Shown: positions 8,541 to 17,496 of the stretch, piece by piece | Position numbering within the stretch: the first letter of the stretch is position 1 | Layout of the letters: each line of letters starts with the position of its first letter | DNA from: Streptomyces acidiscabies | Lineage (GTDB): Bacteria > Actinomycetota > Actinomycetes > Streptomycetales > Streptomycetaceae | Assembly: GCF_020010905.1 (NCBI RefSeq) | Contig: NZ_JAGJBY010000002.1 | Coordinates: 3,596,001-3,660,000 of the forward strand | Reading direction: 5' to 3' | Length of the DNA stretch: 64,000 nucleotides | The notes under the pieces: generated by a model | Database searches by the model: none | What the model was told of the DNA's origin: nothing | What the model saw: only the letters and a program-made list of their open reading frames with translations | Position numbers and translations under genes: made by a program

Positions 8541-9890
8541 ATGCGAACCCGCCCCCGTACCGCCCTGACAGCCTTAACGCTCAGCCTCGCCGCCGTCCTC
8601 GCCGCCCCGCCCGCGCACGCGGACACCCCGGCCCCGGCCCGCCTCACCGGTACCCTCGCCGACGGCGCCACCTGGATCGCCGACGTCCCCGCCGCCTGGA
8701 ACGGCACCCTGCTGATCTTCAGCCACGGCTTCAGCGGGCTCGTCGCCCGCAACGCCCCCTCCGAGGCCGTCCGCCTCGACCTCCTCGCGCGCGGGTACGC
8801 GCTCGCGGGATCGTCGTACGACCCGAACGGCTCGATGTGGGCCCTGGAGAGCGCGGAACGCGACCAGTTCCAGACGATCGACGCGGTCACCGCCGAGATC
8901 GGCCGTCCCACGCGCGTGCTCGGCGTCGGCCAGTCCATGGGCGGCCTCGTCAACGCCCAGATGACCCGCGACGGCGCCGGACGCATCGACGGCGCCCTCG
9001 GCCTGTGCAGCCTGGTCACCGGCGCCACCGACCTCGACAACTACCAGCTCGACGCCGAGTACACGATCGCGAGCCTCCTGCTGCCCGGCGAGGACGTGAA
9101 GCTCGTCGGCTTCACCTCCGCCGCCGAGGCCGCCACCACCGCCCAGCGCCTCACCGACGCCGTCAACGCCGCCCAGAAGACCCCCGAGGGCCGTGCGCGC
9201 GTCGCCCTCGCCGCCGCCTTCCTCAACCTCCCCGCGTGGGCGCCCGGCGAGGACAAGCCCGCCCCCACCGACTGGGCCGCCCAGCAGGAGCAGCAGTACG
9301 CCTGGTTCGCCCAGGGCATCCTGTCCTTCGTCGAGGGGGGCCGCTACGCGATCGAGCAGTCCGTGGGCGGCAACAACTCCTGGACCAAGGGCGTCCGCTA
9401 CGACCGGCTGCTCGCCGGTTCCGTCCACGCGCCCCAGGTCCACGCCCTGTACCGGGCCGCCGGACTCGACCTGCGCGCCGACCTCGCCCGGCTCACCGCG
9501 CGCGCGGACATCACCGCCGACCCGGCCGCCGTCCGCACGGCCGCGCGCACCTCGTCGGCCGGCCAGAGCCTCGCCGTACCACTGCTGAACGTGCACACGA
9601 TCGCCGACAACCTCGTGCCCGTCGAACAGGAGAGCCGCTTCGGCGCGCGCGTACGCGCGGCGGGTGACGGCGCGCTCCTGCGCCAGGCGTACGTCGACCG
9701 GCAGGGGCACTGCGCCTTCACCACAGCGGAGACCGTGGCCGCCCTGCACGCGCTGGAGGACCGTGTCGACAGCGGCCGTTGGGGTGCCTCCGCGACCGCC
9801 GCCGCGCTCCAGACCTCGGCCACCGCCCTCGGCCTCGACGGCGCCGCCTACCTCCCGTACCGGCCCGCCACGCTGACGGTCGGCAGGTGA
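8541..9890 (+). CDS. Secreted alpha/beta-hydrolase
   Basis: The protein has 449 residues. A Sec signal peptide ('ALTALTLSLAAVLAAPPAHA', about 8-27) is followed by an alpha/beta-hydrolase. The chain has 'TLLIFSHGFSG' (oxyanion region), the nucleophile elbow 'GVGQSMGG' with S132, and a late acid/His region with 'VHTIADNLVPVEQE' and 'VDRQGHCAFTTAE'. The closing 'GHCAFT' is typical of a large group of uncharacterised secreted Streptomyces hydrolases. Esterase- or peptidase-type activity is likely and the substrate is unknown. Single gene with its own promoter and a strong terminator behind it. Confidence 0.82.
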   Translation: MRTRPRTALTALTLSLAAVLAAPPAHADTPAPARLTGTLADGATWIADVPAAWNGTLLIFSHGFSGLVARNAPSEAVRLDLLARGYALAGSSYDPNGSMWALESAERDQFQTIDAVTAEIGRPTRVLGVGQSMGGLVNAQMTRDGAGRIDGALGLCSLVTGATDLDNYQLDAEYTIASLLLPGEDVKLVGFTSAAEAATTAQRLTDAVNAAQKTPEGRARVALAAAFLNLPAWAPGEDKPAPTDWAAQQEQQYAWFAQGILSFVEGGRYAIEQSVGGNNSWTKGVRYDRLLAGSVHAPQVHALYRAAGLDLRADLARLTARADITADPAAVRTAARTSSAGQSLAVPLLNVHTIADNLVPVEQESRFGARVRAAGDGALLRQAYVDRQGHCAFTTAETVAALHALEDRVDSGRWGASATAAALQTSATALGLDGAAYLPYRPATLTVGR

Positions 9891-9911
9891 CGGACCGTAC
9901 CGGGACATGAC

Positions 9912-9947
9912 TGAGGGGCGGGCGATGATCTCATCGCCCGCCCCTCA
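9912..9947. terminator. Bidirectional hairpin terminator
   Basis: A perfect 17-bp stem (TGAGGGGCGGGCGATGA at 9912-9928, inverted at 9931-9947) with a 2-nt loop lies between the convergent secreted hydrolase and cold-shock genes. Confidence 0.85.
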
Positions 9948-9958
9948 AGCCTGCCGGA

Positions 9959-10348
9959 TCAGCCCTCGACCCAGCCGTGATGCTTGGCGAACTGCGCGAG
10001 GCCCTGACGCACCTGGAGGATCTGCTCGCCCGTGAGCGAAGCGGCGGAGGACAGCAGCGTCTCCGTCACCTCCCGGGTGAACTCCTCGGTGTTCAGCACG
10101 TCGCACAGGACGTCGTCGTCCGGCGTCAGCGGCTTTCCGTCCGCGCCGCGTGCGAGCCGCACGTCGGACGCCTTCGGACCGCGTTCGCCGTCCTCGATCT
10201 CGAACTCCACGGCAACGCCGCGGCGGATCTGCGATTCAGGCATCAACATGTCATTGACGTGCAGGAAGACATCTTCCCCGCCGTCATCGGGAGAAATGAA
10301 TCCATAACCCCGCGCGCTGTCGAAGCGCACCACACGACCGGCAACCAT
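9959..10348 (-). CDS. Cold-shock-domain protein with C-terminal extension
   Basis: The protein has 129 residues. Residues 1-65 form a cold-shock domain: 'VVRFDSARGYGFISPDDGG' holds the RNP1-like patch and 'EDVFLHVND' the RNP2-like patch. The remaining 60 residues form a helical tail ('LNTEEFTREVTETLLSSAA'), absent from the classic 67-residue CspA type. This longer type is common in Streptomyces. Start chosen at ATG 10348, where the domain begins. An upstream extension lacks a ribosome site. Role: single-stranded nucleic acid binding, RNA chaperone. Confidence 0.9.
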   Translation of the reverse strand: MVAGRVVRFDSARGYGFISPDDGGEDVFLHVNDMLMPESQIRRGVAVEFEIEDGERGPKASDVRLARGADGKPLTPDDDVLCDVLNTEEFTREVTETLLSSAASLTGEQILQVRQGLAQFAKHHGWVEG

Positions 10349-10795
10349 CCCGACCCCCAACAGCCTCGAAACACCCACTCCGGTGAACTTGTGGCAGATC
10401 GTAACCAAGGCGGGCCCCTGAGGGCGACTCCCGGGCGTTCACTGTGCGCGATACGGGGTGGTCGACGACTCGGTCACGCTCTGCACGGCGGGAAACGGAT
10501 CGCCCCGCCACCCACTAAGCGTACGGCCCCGGCCCGCCCTCCGGCACCGGTCGGCGGACGAATCCGGACGAGCCGCAGCGCCGCCAACCGGAGTCCCCTC
10601 ACGGAGAGTTCACGCGTGCGGGCCGCGGGAACGGCGGTTCACCCGTATGAGGTGCGGATCCGTCGCGCGAGACACCCTGTGCCCGTTGCACAACCGCCCG
10701 CCCTGTGATGTCCGGCACATCGACGGGGCCCGGGTGGGTGACCGGACCGCGCGGCTGACGGACACGGCGCCGGCGGGGCCGTATAGAGACCTGCC
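10349..10795. other. 447-bp intergenic region, divergent promoters expected
   Basis: This region separates the cold-shock gene (-) from the lipoprotein gene (+). A long leader is usual for cold-shock genes. I see no convincing gene, repeat or terminator, and could not pick out a confident -35/-10 pair. Confidence 0.4.
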
Positions 10796-11557
10796 ATGCG
10801 GACACGACGACTCTCCCGGCTCCCCCTCGCCGCGCTCGCCCTGAGCGCCCTCCTGACGGCCTGCGCGGGCCCCGCCGACACCGAGCGGCCCCTCACCGCC
10901 GACGAGGCCCAGCGGCTGGCCCTGGCGCGCTTCAGGACGTACCAGGCCGGTACGGCGGCGATGGACCTGCGGATCGCCGCGCCCGGCGGGACCACCGAGG
11001 TGCACGCCGTCGTCGACCACCGCGCGCACCGCGCGGTCGGCTGGTACGCCACGGACGGCGCCCCGAGGCTGCTCGCCTGGAGCCCCGAGGGGCTGGCGGT
11101 CGCGAAACGCGGCACGTACGGCGGGCCGGCCGCGAAGGCGTCCACCGGGGACGCCCCGCGCGGGGACGCCCTGCTGGAGGCCGCCCGCCTCAACACCGCC
11201 TCCTGGGACCGCCGCCCCTACGGCCGCGCCCCCCTCGACACCGCCCTCCAGCTCGCCCTCTCCCTCGCCGCCGACCGCCCCGACAACGCCCAGCTCCTCG
11301 CCCAGTCCGGACCCCTGCACCTGCGCGAGGACACCATCGACGGCCGCGCCTACGACGTCCTCGCCGGCCCCCGCCCGCGCCCCGCCGCCACCGGCCGCCC
11401 CCTCACCGGGCGTTCACCCGTCACGTACTGGGTCGACGCGGAGGGAGCCCTACGGCGCGTGTCCGCGCGCGTGGGGGACGCGCGGACGGTGACGCTCGAC
11501 CTGACGGGGGAGCGGGTGCGGGGGAGCGTCCCCCAGGGGCCGTGGGACGGAAAATGA
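10796..11557 (+). CDS. Lipoprotein of unknown function
   Basis: The protein has 253 residues. The signal peptide ends in the lipobox 'LLTAC' (Cys about 22), so the mature protein is lipid-anchored on the outer face of the membrane. The body contains a pattern seen in Streptomyces LppX/LprG-like or outer-surface lipoproteins: 'EVHAVVDHRAHRAVGWY' early and 'YWVDAEGALRRVSARVG' late. I do not recognise a specific family. It converges with the beta-helix lipoprotein gene with a 49-bp gap. Confidence 0.7.
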   Translation: MRTRRLSRLPLAALALSALLTACAGPADTERPLTADEAQRLALARFRTYQAGTAAMDLRIAAPGGTTEVHAVVDHRAHRAVGWYATDGAPRLLAWSPEGLAVAKRGTYGGPAAKASTGDAPRGDALLEAARLNTASWDRRPYGRAPLDTALQLALSLAADRPDNAQLLAQSGPLHLREDTIDGRAYDVLAGPRPRPAATGRPLTGRSPVTYWVDAEGALRRVSARVGDARTVTLDLTGERVRGSVPQGPWDGK

Positions 11558-11606
11558 CCGGAACGCGGCCCCCTGAGGGAGCCGCGTTCCGAACATCCGC
11601 GATCAC

Positions 11607-12941
11607 CTACGACGGCACCCGGTACGCCCGTACGTCCACCCGCCCCGGCAGCCCCGTCGCCGCCCGCGCGGGTGCGCTCGGCGCGTCCGGCAGGTTCGGC
11701 TGGGCGGGCGGCGCGGGCGCGTCCTGGAACGAGACGCCCGGAGGCGCCGCGACGACCGGTACCGCCCCCAGCGCGCGGCCCGTCGGCCCGGACGCGTCCG
11801 GCGCCGGAGCCCCGCACCCGTCCCGCCCCGGCAGCAGCTCCGGGCTGCGCCGCGCCTCCCCGTTGCGCACGAAGCAGTTGCCGCCCGCGTTCCCCGTCGC
11901 CAGCACCAGGTCCGCGCCGTTGCCCGACACGCGGTTGTCGCGCACCGTGTTGTCGCGCGCCGGATACCCCTGGACGTCCGCGAGCACCACCCCGGCCGCC
12001 CGGTTCCCGGTGACGAGGTTGCGCTCCACGACGTTCTCCCGGCCGCCGCCCGAGCCGATACCGATGCCGAAACCGCCGTCCGCCTGCTCCGGGCTGCGCG
12101 GGTCGTTGTTGTCCGTGAACGCGTTCCCCGCGACGACCGCGCCGTGCTGCGGGCCCAGCGCCTCCAGGTCGTTGGAGTTGAGGGTCAGCCCGACCCGGTT
12201 GCGGGACGCCCGGTTGCCCAGCAGGTACAGCCGCTCCGAGGCGTTCGTGACCTCCAGGCCGACCGCGTTGTGCTCGACCACGTTGTCCCGCACGACCGTG
12301 TCGCACGGCCGGCACTGGCCGACGTAGATCCCCGAGTCCGCCTGCCCCGACGCGTACGACCGCTCGATGATCCCCGCGCGCGCGTCGAACGCGTAGATCC
12401 CGTACAGGGCGTTGTTGTACGCGGTCACGTACGACGCCCGGAACCCGCGCAGCGGCGGGAACTTGGCCGTGTCCAGCGGGTCGTACGCCGAACCCCCGGC
12501 CCGGCCCGCCTGGAGCCGCTCGTCGGTCACACCGGTGAACAGGACGCCGTTCGCCAGGTGGTTGCGGACGGTGAGGTTCTCGACGACGGCCTCCGCGCCG
12601 GTCACGGTGACGCCATTGGCCCGCTTGAACTCGCCGTCGATCACGACCCGGTTGCGGTCGGTCCCCCGCAGCACGACACGCGGCTTGGCGACGGTCACGG
12701 ACTCCCGGTACACGCCCGGCGACACGAGCACCAGCCCGCCGTCCCGCACCATCTCGACGGCCCGCCGCACGGACGAGGCGTCCTGCGGCACCCGGACGAC
12801 AGCCGCCGTACCGCCGCTGCCGGCCCCCTGGGCGCCCTCGTCACCGCCCCCGGAACATCCCACGGCTCCCACCGCGACGACGGCCGTCAGACACCAGCGG
12901 GCGAGAGCCCGGACACCGGGAAGAAAGAGAAGATTTCGCAC
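11607..12941 (-). CDS. Right-handed parallel beta-helix lipoprotein (NosD/Pel-like)
   Basis: The protein has 444 residues. The signal peptide ends in a lipobox-like 'AVGC' (Cys about 29), followed by a Gly/Ser linker. Residues about 50-360 show the rungs of a parallel beta-helix: 'VVIDGEFKRANGVTV', 'VVENLTVRNHLANGVLF', 'TVVRDNVVEHNAVGLEVTN', 'NVVERNLVTGNRAAGVVLA', with regularly spaced N/G/V. The last 75 residues are Pro/Ala-rich and disordered. Such proteins bind or cleave polysaccharides. No catalytic signature of a known lyase family is evident, so the role is open. Confidence 0.8.
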   Translation of the reverse strand: MRNLLFLPGVRALARWCLTAVVAVGAVGCSGGGDEGAQGAGSGGTAAVVRVPQDASSVRRAVEMVRDGGLVLVSPGVYRESVTVAKPRVVLRGTDRNRVVIDGEFKRANGVTVTGAEAVVENLTVRNHLANGVLFTGVTDERLQAGRAGGSAYDPLDTAKFPPLRGFRASYVTAYNNALYGIYAFDARAGIIERSYASGQADSGIYVGQCRPCDTVVRDNVVEHNAVGLEVTNASERLYLLGNRASRNRVGLTLNSNDLEALGPQHGAVVAGNAFTDNNDPRSPEQADGGFGIGIGSGGGRENVVERNLVTGNRAAGVVLADVQGYPARDNTVRDNRVSGNGADLVLATGNAGGNCFVRNGEARRSPELLPGRDGCGAPAPDASGPTGRALGAVPVVAAPPGVSFQDAPAPPAQPNLPDAPSAPARAATGLPGRVDVRAYRVPS

Positions 12942-13035
12942 GGACGCACATCTATCGCCCCGAGCCCCGGGCGGACAGCACCGACGCCCCGCGACACGCC
13001 TCCGGTTCGGACCGGGGGCGCCTCAGCCCCCGGTT

Positions 13036-13434
13036 CTAGTCCTGGTCCGCCTTCGCCGCGCGCTCCTCGTCCCGCTTCTTGAGCCGCGCCGCCTCCTTGC
13101 GGACCTCCGCCTGCGTGGCGCGCTCCTTCTCCAGCCAGGACGGCATCTCGTCGCGCAGGGCCTCGATCTCGGCGCTGGTCAGCGGGTCGGTGACGCCGCC
13201 GCGGGCCAGGCCCGCGATCGAGACGCCGAGGCGGGCGGCGACCACGGGGCGGGGGTGCGGGCCGTCCAGTCGCAGGTCCTGAAGCCACTGCGGGGGGTTC
13301 TCCTGGAGCTCGGTCAGCTCGGCGCGGGAGACGACACCCTCCTGGAACTCGGCGGGGGTGGCGGGGAGGTACACGCCCAGCTTCTTCGCCGCGGTGGCGG
13401 GCTTCATCGTCTGGGCGGTCTGGTGCGACTTCAT
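13036..13434 (-). CDS. DUF5997 family protein
   Basis: The protein has 132 residues. It begins 'MKPATAAKKLGVYLPATPAEFQ' after a short leader and contains 'NPPQWLQDLRLDGPHPRPVVAARLGVS', the core of a small actinobacterial family of unknown function. The C-terminal 40 residues are charged and helical, rich in K/E/A. It diverges from the LysR-sensor-like gene with 57 bp between starts, an arrangement I recall in other actinomycetes, which suggests a functional link. Confidence 0.75.
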   Translation of the reverse strand: MKSHQTAQTMKPATAAKKLGVYLPATPAEFQEGVVSRAELTELQENPPQWLQDLRLDGPHPRPVVAARLGVSIAGLARGGVTDPLTSAEIEALRDEMPSWLEKERATQAEVRKEAARLKKRDEERAAKADQD

Positions 13435-13491
13435 GGGCCCAGGGTATCCGCCGCCGGACAGAGGTCCGAACACAGCCGGTAACCTTGGGGC

Positions 13492-14217
13492 GTGACTGAC
13501 TCGGCGGATTCCCCCACGTTCCGGCTCGCCTACGTACCCGGCGCGACCCCCGCCAAGTGGGCGCGCGTCTGGACCGAGCGCTACCCCGGGGTCCGCCTCG
13601 CCCTCCTCCAGGTGACCTCCACCGAGGTGTCCGACGCCCTGCGCTCCGGCACGGCCGACGCCGGCCTCGTACGGCTCCCCGTCGACCGGACGACGTTCAG
13701 CGCGATCCCCCTCTACACGGAGACGACGGTCGCCGTCGTCCCCAAGGACCACGTCTTCACGGCCGCCGAGGAGATCACCCTCGCCGACCTCGCCGACGAA
13801 ACCGTCCTCCACCCGAAGGACGACGTCTTCGACTGGGACCAGCCCCCCGGCGAACCGGCCTTCGAACGCCCCGAGACGACGGCCGACGCGATCGACCTCG
13901 TAGCAGCGGGCATCGGCGTCCTCATCGCCCCCCAGTCCCTGGCCCGCCTCCACCACCGCCGCGACCTCACCTACCGCACGATCACGGACGCCCCCCAGTC
14001 GACGGTGGCCCTCTCCTGGCCGGAGGAGGCGACGACGGACCTGGTGGACGACTTCATCGGGGTGGTACGGGGCCGGACGGTGAACAGCACGAGGGGCAGG
14101 ACCAAGGAGGAGCCGAAGAAGACGCCGGTGAAGAAAGCACCGGCGAAGAAGGCGGCGAGCGCAGGCAGGAAACCGGCACGGAAAGCAGCACCCCAGAAGC
14201 CCCGCCGCCGAAAGTGA
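13492..14217 (+). CDS. LysR-type substrate-binding domain protein lacking the HTH, with a Lys-rich tail
   Basis: The protein has 241 residues. It starts directly in a LysR effector-binding fold: 'FRLAYVPGATPAKWARVW', then 'LRSGTADAGLVRLPVDR', 'AVVPKDHVF' and 'VAAGIGVLIAPQSLARLHHRR'. The N-terminal winged HTH is absent: GTG 13492 lies only 57 bp from the divergent gene, so there is no room for it. The final 35 residues are a histone-H1-like K/P/A tail ('KKTPVKKAPAKKAASAGRK'). That tail could contact DNA non-specifically. The effector is unknown. Confidence 0.8.
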   Translation: MTDSADSPTFRLAYVPGATPAKWARVWTERYPGVRLALLQVTSTEVSDALRSGTADAGLVRLPVDRTTFSAIPLYTETTVAVVPKDHVFTAAEEITLADLADETVLHPKDDVFDWDQPPGEPAFERPETTADAIDLVAAGIGVLIAPQSLARLHHRRDLTYRTITDAPQSTVALSWPEEATTDLVDDFIGVVRGRTVNSTRGRTKEEPKKTPVKKAPAKKAASAGRKPARKAAPQKPRRRK

Positions 14218-14250
14218 ACGACGGCCGAAAGCAAACGACGGCGGGATCCC

Positions 14251-14288
14251 AAGTCTTTTAGGGGTGCGGGGATCACCTCGCCATCCCC
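14251..14288. repeat. Degenerate Streptomyces intergenic repeat
   Basis: 'TTTTAGGGGTGCGGGGAT' matches the start of the better-preserved copy at about 19857. It also contains a 6-bp hairpin (GGGGAT at 14268-14273 with ATCCCC at 14283-14288), and lies between the convergent LysR-like and GH127 genes, where it could end transcription. Confidence 0.5.
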
Positions 14289-14291
14289 AGT

Positions 14292-16778
14292 TCACACCTC
14301 ATCGAGGAGTGAACTCCCATCCCCCTTGACGGGATCGGCAACCTGCACATACACATGCGAAGGCTCCGCAGTGCCCTCGAAGAACGGCGCGAACTCCACA
14401 CCGCCCAAAGAGAAGTGCAGCGGCTTCCCCTCAACCGCCGTGAACGAGGACACCAGATCCCCCGACAACGCGGAATTCCGGTAAAGCGCGACGGAAAGAT
14501 ACGACGTGGACGCACTACGCGCAACGAGATTCACCGGCCCGTAGAACACCGCCTGCACGGACGAATCATCCGGCGTCCGCTCCACCCGCATCCGGAACGG
14601 CACCTCCACCCGCACCACATCCCCGTCCCGCCACTCCCGAGACACCCCGAAGTAACTCCCCGGCATCGGACTCCCGCTCACCGCCTGCCCGTTGACGAAA
14701 ACCCGGAACCCATCGACGGCCCACACAGGCACCCGCAAACGCATCTCGAACAGCCCGCCACCGCGAACCGTGAGAGTCGTCCCCTGCTCGAAGGGGAAAG
14801 CCGTGTCCTGCACGACACGAACCCCCTTCGCCGCCCACTCAAGCGTGGACGGCGAGAAGAGATTGACGTACAGCGAACTCCCGTCGGCGGCAACGAAATA
14901 CACCGTGTCCTGGTATTTCGTGGCGCTCTCCAGCCCCGTACCCTCACAGCACGTGGTGCCCTGCTTGGGCGTGTAATCCCGCACATGCCCAGGATTCAGC
15001 CCGAGGAAATACGTGACGAGAGGCTTCTCCGCGTCGGCGACATCCCGCTTGGACCCGAGCACTTGATTGAACAGGGCCCGCTCGTAGTAATCCATGTACT
15101 TCGCGTCCTGCGCGTGCAGGAACAACGCCCGGCTCAGCTTCAGCATGTTGTACGCACAGCAACTCTCCGCCGACGCACCGCTGATGGCCCCGGCGACAAC
15201 ATCCCGCGCCCGCCAGAACTCCGCATCGCTGGTCCCGCCGATGGAGTACATGCGATGCGGTACGACCATGTCCCAGAAGTTCCGCGCGGCGGCCAGGTAC
15301 CGCTCCTCGCCGGTCGCGTCGTACAACCGCAGGTACCCGGTGAAGATCGGGATGTGCTGGTTGGCGTGCAGCCCGTCGAGGACGTCGGTGTTCGCGGCGC
15401 ACGCGTCGATGAGCCGGTCGAGGTCGAACAGCCGCGCCAGCGCGAGGTGTTCACCCTTGCCCGTCAGGTCGTACAGATCGCACAGCGCCTCGACGATCCC
15501 CCCGAACTCACCGCTGGAGAACAGCCCCCACATCCGCTGGAGCGTCGCCCCGGGCAGCTTCGACAGCCGGGAGTGCATCCAGTCGGCCATCCCGCCCGCG
15601 AGGTCGAGCGCCCGCGCGTCCCCGGTCGCGGCGTACGCGTCGAGCAGCCCGCGCAGGATCTTGTGGGCCGTGTAGTACGGCGCCCACACCTTCGAGTAGT
15701 CGCTCGCGGTCATCGACTCCAGCTGGATGAACTGCGTCTCGGGATACGCCGCGAGGAACCCGGCATGGCTGGGGGAGCCCCAGGTCCGCCGCAGGGTCGC
15801 GGTGAGACCACGCCCCGAGGAGTCGGCGAACGTACTGCCTGACGTCTCGTCACATCGGTACGAGGCAAGGTCTCCTGAACCTCTGCCGCTCTGAAGTCCC
15901 GTGATCTCGGCGGCGGTCAGCGCCCGCGACCACACGTCGAACCCGCCGAAGGCCCCCGCGAACACGGGATCACCGGAGTAGTTGGACCGCCCCAGCCAGT
16001 TGTTGGCGAGCGTCCCGAGCGCGGCCGGGGTCAGGGTCAGCGCCGAACTCCGGCCCACCGCCTGCCCGTTGACGTACAGCGTGCCGACCCCGCCGCCGAT
16101 CGTCACCGCGAGATGGCTCCACCGGTCCAGCGGCAGCGCGGCCGTACCGTCGATGCCCTGCTCGCCACCGGCCCCGCTCGTGGTGATCGCGAACCGGGGT
16201 ACGCCGGCGGCGTTGCGGGCCGCGAGATAGAGGTAGCGCGTCGTGTCGTCGCCGAAGTCGAAGACGCGGGCCCAACTCCCCTCGTGCGTCGGCCTGATCC
16301 ACGCCGCGAGCGTCACCGAGGAGGCGTCGCCCAGGACTTGGGCGGGGAGTTCGACGTACTGGTAGGAACCCCGCACGTTCTCGGCGGCCGTCCCGAACCT
16401 GCCCTGCACGCTGAGCACTTGGGGTGCGCGGCGCAGCGCCTCGCGGGACTCCGTCAGGGCGCCGACGATCGTGCGGATCTTCTCCGCGTAGACCTCGTCC
16501 CCGGTGCTCGCGTACGCCTGGGACAGCATCGTCAGGAAGTGGCCCGTGTAGTGGCCGCGCAGATTCCCGTTCGCCTCGCCGTCGAGGCCCTCCCAGCCGC
16601 CGGGGGCGACCGCGCCGAGCGTGGCGAGACCGGCGTTCGCGCGGAACACCTGGAGCAGCCGGTTCACGTCGTACCCGCGCGCGTGGTCCAGCATCAACTG
16701 CCGCTTGTCCGCGAGGAGTCCGGGGCCCAGAGAGACCTTGTCCAGCGGGAGGGGGAGCAGGGGCCGGGCGGCGGTCAT
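14292..16778 (-). CDS. GH127 beta-L-arabinofuranosidase with inserted LamG domain
   Basis: The protein has 828 residues. It opens 'LDKVSLGPGLLADKRQLML', typical of GH127. The metal/catalytic set known from Bifidobacterium HypBA1 is present: acid/base E520 ('SDAEFW'), E538 and C540 in 'AESCCAYNML', and C610-C611 in 'GTTCCEGTG', where the first Cys is the nucleophile position. Between the first helices ('RGHYTGHFLTMLSQAYAST', about 95-115) and the rest of the barrel ('KVWAPYYTAHKILRGL', about 368) sits a LamG/concanavalin-like module ('ASSVTLAAWIRPTHEGSW', 'LYVNGQAVG', 'FGGFDVWSRALTAAEI'), residues about 135-330. Expected role: release of beta-L-Araf from hydroxyproline-rich glycoproteins or pectin side chains. 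No signal peptide precedes ATG 16778, which has a good AGGAG site, so the enzyme looks cytoplasmic or is exported by an unrecognised route. Confidence 0.88.
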   Translation of the reverse strand: MTAARPLLPLPLDKVSLGPGLLADKRQLMLDHARGYDVNRLLQVFRANAGLATLGAVAPGGWEGLDGEANGNLRGHYTGHFLTMLSQAYASTGDEVYAEKIRTIVGALTESREALRRAPQVLSVQGRFGTAAENVRGSYQYVELPAQVLGDASSVTLAAWIRPTHEGSWARVFDFGDDTTRYLYLAARNAAGVPRFAITTSGAGGEQGIDGTAALPLDRWSHLAVTIGGGVGTLYVNGQAVGRSSALTLTPAALGTLANNWLGRSNYSGDPVFAGAFGGFDVWSRALTAAEITGLQSGRGSGDLASYRCDETSGSTFADSSGRGLTATLRRTWGSPSHAGFLAAYPETQFIQLESMTASDYSKVWAPYYTAHKILRGLLDAYAATGDARALDLAGGMADWMHSRLSKLPGATLQRMWGLFSSGEFGGIVEALCDLYDLTGKGEHLALARLFDLDRLIDACAANTDVLDGLHANQHIPIFTGYLRLYDATGEERYLAAARNFWDMVVPHRMYSIGGTSDAEFWRARDVVAGAISGASAESCCAYNMLKLSRALFLHAQDAKYMDYYERALFNQVLGSKRDVADAEKPLVTYFLGLNPGHVRDYTPKQGTTCCEGTGLESATKYQDTVYFVAADGSSLYVNLFSPSTLEWAAKGVRVVQDTAFPFEQGTTLTVRGGGLFEMRLRVPVWAVDGFRVFVNGQAVSGSPMPGSYFGVSREWRDGDVVRVEVPFRMRVERTPDDSSVQAVFYGPVNLVARSASTSYLSVALYRNSALSGDLVSSFTAVEGKPLHFSLGGVEFAPFFEGTAEPSHVYVQVADPVKGDGSSLLDEV

Positions 16779-16802
16779 CGCGCTCCTGAGGAGGGTGAGG
16801 GG

Positions 16803-16830
16803 CGTTCGAGATTTCGGGTGCCGTTCGAGA
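16803..16830. promoter_or_regulatory. Direct repeat upstream of GH127
   Basis: CGTTCGAGA occurs at 16803-16811 and again at 16822-16830, 19 bp apart (about two helix turns), directly upstream of the GH127 start. This is the spacing expected for a regulator contacting one face of the DNA. Confidence 0.3.
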
Positions 16831-16899
16831 AGTCGTCCAGAAGATAGGCAGGGGGCAGCGGCACGTCAACAGAACTGCCCGGTGCGGAAGTTTCGACGG

Positions 16900-17376
16900 T
16901 TACTTCGCCGCCGCCCGCCCCACCGACTCCACCAGCGGCAGCAACCGGTACGGCACCCTCTCGCGCAACGCGACCTCCGTCCGCGTACGCACCACCCCCG
17001 GCACGCTGATCAGCTTCTGGATGACGTCCTCCAGATGGAGGTTGTCCCGCGCCACCACCCGCGTCAGCAGATCCCCGCCGCCCGTGATCGAGAACGCCTC
17101 GACGATCTCCGGTACGGCGGCCAGCGCCTCGCCGACGTCGTCGAGGTGGCCCTGCGTGACCTCGATGTGCACGAACGCGAGCACGGGGTGGCCGAGCGCG
17201 CCGGGGGAGAGGGACGGGCCCGTACCGGTGATCACCCCGTCGCGCTCCAGCCGGTCCAGGCGGGCCTGGAGCGTGCCCCGGGCGACGCCGAGGATCCGCG
17301 CGTACTCGCGCACGCTGGTGCGCGGCTGCTCCAGCAGCAGCCGCAGGATGCGGGTGTCGAGCTCGTCCACCGCCAT
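16900..17376 (-). CDS. Lrp/AsnC-family transcriptional regulator
   Basis: The protein has 158 residues. The N-terminal HTH begins 'ELDTRILRLLLEQPRTSVREYA' and continues 'ILGVARGTLQARLDRLERDGVI'. The C-terminal RAM domain follows: 'AFVHIEVTQGHLDDVGEALA', 'SITGGGDLLTRVVARDNLHL', 'VPGVVRTRTEVAL'. ATG 17376 was chosen because it has a GGAAGG site and starts at the HTH. Members respond to amino acids and often control neighbours. No clear target is adjacent. Confidence 0.92.
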   Translation of the reverse strand: MAVDELDTRILRLLLEQPRTSVREYARILGVARGTLQARLDRLERDGVITGTGPSLSPGALGHPVLAFVHIEVTQGHLDDVGEALAAVPEIVEAFSITGGGDLLTRVVARDNLHLEDVIQKLISVPGVVRTRTEVALRERVPYRLLPLVESVGRAAAK

Positions 17377-17496
17377 GCCGTCGGCCTTCCCGGTGCGCTG
17401 ATGATCACCGGTGACTGTACCAATGGCCCAGTGCGGGGGCCTGTGGTGAGCGCGCTGCACCGAGGCGCCCCCACGAACGCCCGCCGCCCCACCACC

